Source: JAIQFF01 sp963788505 (lineage in GTDB: Bacteria > Acidobacteriota > Terriglobia > Terriglobales > Acidobacteriaceae). From it: DNA of 64,000 bases. Shown here in pieces: positions 61,217 through 64,000 of this stretch. The stretch lies in NCBI GenBank assembly GCA_963788505.1, contig CAWBGY010000005.1:496001-560000 (forward strand), in the 5' to 3' direction. Position 1 is the first letter of the stretch, and each line of letters begins with the position of its first letter. The notes beneath the pieces are model-generated. The model did no database searches. It worked only from the letters and a program-made list of their open reading frames with translations, and was not told the origin of the DNA. The position numbers were made by a program, and so were the translations under genes.

Positions 61217-62222
61217 TTGCGTTCCTCGAATTCGAGCGGCCCACCTTGCCGCCCAGCAGTAACAACAGAATGGCCTTCTGCACGTGCAGGCGGCTTTCCG
61301 CCTGGTCGAATACGACGGAACGGTCGCAATCCATGATTGCGTCCGTGATTTCCATGCCGCGGTGCGCGGGCAGGCAGTGCATGAAGACGGCGTGAGAGGC
61401 CGCGCCGGCCACGAGCGTTTCGTTCACCTGGTAGGGCGGGAAAATCTGGTTCCGCTCCTGTTCTTCGTGCTCGTGACCCATGCTGGTCCAGGCATCAGTA
61501 TAGACCGCGTCTGCGCCCTCCACAGCCTGGCTCGGGTCGTTCAGGATCTCGATGACCGCGCCGGTTTGCCGCGCAATGTCGCGCGCGTCGGCAATGATCT
61601 GCGCCTCGCAACCATAGCCTTCCGGCGTCGCGATGCGAATCCGGGAGCCCAGAGTGGCCGCAGTCAAAAGCAGAGAATGGGCCACGTTGTTGCCGTCGCC
61701 GACATAGGCAAGGCAGATTTTCTTCAGATCGCCGAATCTCTCCAGCAAGGTGAAGTAGTCGGCCAGGGCCTGGCAGGGATGCTCCAGGTCGCTGAGAGCG
61801 TTGATCACCGGAATGCAGGCGTGCTCGGCCATTCCTTCCACGGTGCCGTGGGAGTAAGTGCGCAGCACGATCGCGTCCACCCAGCGTTCCACGTTGTGCG
61901 CGATGTCGCTCAATTTCTCTCGCGCGTCGAGGCGGCCCGCGGTCTGGTCCATGAAAAAAGCGTTGCCGCCCATGCTGGCCATGCCCGCTTCGAAGGTAAG
62001 GCGGGTACGCAGTGATTGCTTTTCAAAGAACATCACCATCTGTTTTCCGGCCAGGGCCGTCCGGAAGTTCGAGGGACGCGCTTTCAGCAGTCCGGCGAGA
62101 TGGAAAATGGTTTCAATCTCAATCGGGCTGAGATCGCGGATGGAAATAAGATCGCGTCCCGGAAAGGTTGTGGTTGCCGGGGGAGTTGCGACCTGCGTGC
62201 TTTGGAACGGCTGGCTGCTCAC
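61209..62222 (-). CDS. argF: Ornithine carbamoyltransferase
   Basis: The enzyme makes citrulline from ornithine and carbamoyl phosphate. The 337-residue protein has the carbamoyl-phosphate motif EKQSLRTRLTFE (S70; the usual STRTR here reads SLRTR), HPCQ, the ornithine loop DAWTSMG and the catalytic HCLPA. The SMG loop is kept, which speaks for ornithine and against N-acetyl- or N-succinylornithine. A frame open far upstream is antisense-like; the start is GTG 62222, with AAGGAG before it and GTGA overlap to argD. Confidence 0.93.
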   Translation of the reverse strand: MSSQPFQSTQVATPPATTTFPGRDLISIRDLSPIEIETIFHLAGLLKARPSNFRTALAGKQMVMFFEKQSLRTRLTFEAGMASMGGNAFFMDQTAGRLDAREKLSDIAHNVERWVDAIVLRTYSHGTVEGMAEHACIPVINALSDLEHPCQALADYFTLLERFGDLKKICLAYVGDGNNVAHSLLLTAATLGSRIRIATPEGYGCEAQIIADARDIARQTGAVIEILNDPSQAVEGADAVYTDAWTSMGHEHEEQERNQIFPPYQVNETLVAGAASHAVFMHCLPAHRGMEITDAIMDCDRSVVFDQAESRLHVQKAILLLLLGGKVGRSNSRNANG

Positions 62223-63475
62223 CGTGATTGGCTCCTTCTGCTTGGCTTCTTGCTGCTGATCAGATGCTTTTTCGTTTGGGTGGAGGTCAGGGCCGCGTCG
62301 AGGGCGCGAACCACCTGGTCCACGTGGGTTTTTTGGATAATGTAGGGCGGCAGAAAACGCAGCACCGTGTCCTGAGTGCGATTGATGAGGATGCCGCGAT
62401 CCAACAATTGCGCGACCACGGCCTTCGCCCGGTCGGCCGAATCCAGATTCATGCCCAGCATCAGACCCATGCCGCGAATTTCGCGGACGCCTTCGTGCGT
62501 GGCCTTCAGCGCTTCCAGTTTGGCGTGGAAATAGTTCCCGGTTTGACGTATGTGGCCCAGCATGCCGTCGAGCACGCGGAGAAATTCGATGGCCACGGCA
62601 CAGGCCAGCGGCCCGCCGCCGAAAGTGGTGCCGTGCATCCCGGGGTGCATGCCGCTGGCGACGCGGTCCGTCGTCAGCAGCGCTCCCAGCGGAAGGCCAG
62701 CGGCGAGCGGTTTCGCGACGGTCACCATGTCGGGCTGAATTCCGTAATGCTGGTAAGCAAAATAGCGTCCGGTGCGGCCCAGCCCGCATTGGATTTCGTC
62801 GAGCACCAGCAGCGCTCCGGTGCGGTCGCACAACTGCCGCGCCGTCTGCAGGAACTCAGGCGTGAGGGGACGGATTCCACCTTCACCCTGAATGGTCTCC
62901 AGGCAAATGGCGCAGACGCTGCCGTCAAATTGCCGCTTCAGATCGTCAACATCGTTGAACGCGACAAACCCGACTCCCGGCACCAGCGGAGCAAAGGGAT
63001 GCCGGTATTTCTCCTGCCCGGTGGTGGCCAACGAACCAAAGGTGCGTCCATGGAAGGAATTCTCCAGCGCCAGCAGACGCCATTTGGCTTTGTGGCCATT
63101 GCTGTTTTGGGTGCGCGCAAAAGCGCGGGCCAGTTTGAGCGCGCCTTCCCAGGCTTCGGTGCCGCTATTGCAGAAAAATGCCTTGTCCAGGCCGGAAATC
63201 CTGGTCAGCCGCTTCGCCAGTTCCGCCTGGTATTCATGGAAAAACAGATTCGACACATGAATCAGGCGGCCAGCCTGCCGCTTCAGGGTGGACTGAATCA
63301 CGGGATGTCCATGACCCAGCGCGTTCACGCCAATCCCGCTCAGGAAGTCGAGATACCGCTTGCCCCGCGAATCCCACAGATAGACGCCGCGCCCGCGCTC
63401 GAACAGCACGCGCTGGCGATCATAGGTGGGCAGCAACAGTTTGGCTTCGGAACGGACAACGGCGGCCAGGCTCAT
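62219..63475 (-). CDS. argD: Acetylornithine aminotransferase
   Basis: A 418-residue class III PLP aminotransferase converting N-acetylglutamate semialdehyde to N-acetylornithine. Motifs: YLDFLSGIGVNALGHGHP, FCNSGTEAWEGALKLAR, LVLDEIQCGLGRTG and the PLP lysine in TVAKPLAAGLPLGA. A C-terminal Lys/Ser/Arg tail is longer than usual. Overlaps argB and argF by four bases each. Confidence 0.94.
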   Translation of the reverse strand: MSLAAVVRSEAKLLLPTYDRQRVLFERGRGVYLWDSRGKRYLDFLSGIGVNALGHGHPVIQSTLKRQAGRLIHVSNLFFHEYQAELAKRLTRISGLDKAFFCNSGTEAWEGALKLARAFARTQNSNGHKAKWRLLALENSFHGRTFGSLATTGQEKYRHPFAPLVPGVGFVAFNDVDDLKRQFDGSVCAICLETIQGEGGIRPLTPEFLQTARQLCDRTGALLVLDEIQCGLGRTGRYFAYQHYGIQPDMVTVAKPLAAGLPLGALLTTDRVASGMHPGMHGTTFGGGPLACAVAIEFLRVLDGMLGHIRQTGNYFHAKLEALKATHEGVREIRGMGLMLGMNLDSADRAKAVVAQLLDRGILINRTQDTVLRFLPPYIIQKTHVDQVVRALDAALTSTQTKKHLISSKKPSRRSQSR

Positions 63476-64000
63476 GCGACGATCACCTCCGTGCCACCGT
63501 CCAGCTTGGTGAGATAAAACTGGGGCAGAATGTCCGCCTGCGCCGCCGGCAGGATCCGGACCCGGCCCACTCCCCGGCGCAGCGCCTGTCCGCAGGCTTC
63601 GAGCTTGGGCAGCATGCCGCCGGCAATTTCCGCGCTCTCGACCATGGCCGAAATCTGTTTAGTATTCAGCCAGGGCATAACCGTGCCTTCCGCATTCTTC
63701 ACTCCGGCCACATCCGTAAGGAAAATGAGCGTGTCGGCGTGGCAGGCCACGGCGCAGGCGGATGCCATCTGGTCCGCGTTTACGTTGTAGTACTCGCCAT
63801 CTGAGCCCAGCGCGACCGAGGAGAGGACTGGCACGCCGCCGAGTCCCCAGATCGCCTCCAGCCAGCGCGGCTCGACCGAGCATATTTCTCCCACGTATCC
63901 CAGGTCGTAGCCTTGCGTCTGTTTCTTGCGTGCGCGGAACGCCATACCGTCTCCGCCGCAGAGTCCGATGGCCGGACGTCCAGCGGCGACGATGGCTGCC
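63472..64000 (-). CDS. argB: Acetylglutamate kinase, C-terminal part
   Basis: The window ends inside this gene. Visible are GLCGGDG near the edge, then GDVGYVGEI-like YDLGYVGEICSVEP, NVNADQMASACAVACHADTLIFLTDVAGV (in sections), ISAMVESAEIAGGMLPKLEAC and the C-terminal DGGTEVIVA. This is the second half of ArgB, which phosphorylates N-acetylglutamate. The first methionine within the window, at 63945, is internal. argC is expected beyond the edge. Confidence 0.93.
   Translation of the reverse strand, partial: AAIVAAGRPAIGLCGGDGMAFRARKKQTQGYDLGYVGEICSVEPRWLEAIWGLGGVPVLSSVALGSDGEYYNVNADQMASACAVACHADTLIFLTDVAGVKNAEGTVMPWLNTKQISAMVESAEIAGGMLPKLEACGQALRRGVGRVRILPAAQADILPQFYLTKLDGGTEVIVA

Noticed and set aside
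62223..62831. Upstream extension of the argF frame
   Set aside because: It lies antisense-like inside argD, is rich in Arg/His/Gly and unrelated to transcarbamylases; GTG 62222 has a ribosome site and the expected overlap.

Overview
The window looks like a chromosomal segment from an acidobacterium, probably of the Terriglobia. It is GC-rich and mostly housekeeping. The gene types point that way: a secreted bacterial tricorn protease, exported TPR and YVTN-propeller proteins, zinc-ribbon membrane proteins, a DUF151 nuclease, BshB1, and several families of short palindromic intergenic repeats. This assignment is an inference from gene content; there is no rRNA in the window. One tRNA, Arg(CCU), is present. 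I see no prophage, CRISPR array or intact insertion sequence.

Layout. 1-3083: M20 peptidase (cut by the window edge), methyltransferase and ThiO, all on the minus strand. 3466-8752: a histidine-rich membrane/TPR protein, a TlpA-like lipoprotein, then a pterin cluster (GT2 glycosyltransferase joined in frame to a PTPS, a second PTPS, FolE). 8784-17182: rhomboid, TruB, a two-domain VOC protein, a four-cysteine micro-ORF, PilZ, DUF151, MiaB, PurC, CvpA and a Fis-type regulator. 17360-29624: TPR protein, SDR, PPOX protein, 2-hydroxyacid dehydrogenase, GT2, tricorn, Tat amidase, YVTN propeller and tRNA-Arg. 29869-41672: an exported protein with NADAR-like motifs, FetAB, a DHH phosphoesterase, a run of zinc-ribbon/membrane genes with YidD, penicillin acylase and a lipoprotein. 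41790-56675: HMT-MTHFR, XseB, prenyl synthase, BshB1, methyltransferase, UPF0173, Hpt, GAF-GAF-PP2C, LysA, DHOR cytochrome, amidohydrolase and a receiver protein. 56871-64000: arginine operon argB-D-F-G-H-A-J on the minus strand, with every junction overlapping.

Two themes deserve attention. First, conserved genes carry single-base frameshifts (M20, methyltransferase, folE, rhomboid twice, bshB1), and in each case the corrected protein is complete. The pattern suggests assembly or read errors more than gene decay, and it bears on whether the GT2-PTPS fusion is real. Second, intergenic regions hold at least six families of palindromic or tandem repeats, several of them recurring at distant loci.

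No obviously new defence or mobile system is visible. The best candidates for undescribed biology are the GT2/PTPS/PTPS/FolE cluster, the histidine-rich membrane TPR protein at 3466, the exported NADAR-like protein at 30166, and the zinc-ribbon/DUF4190/pilin-like chimera at 36609.
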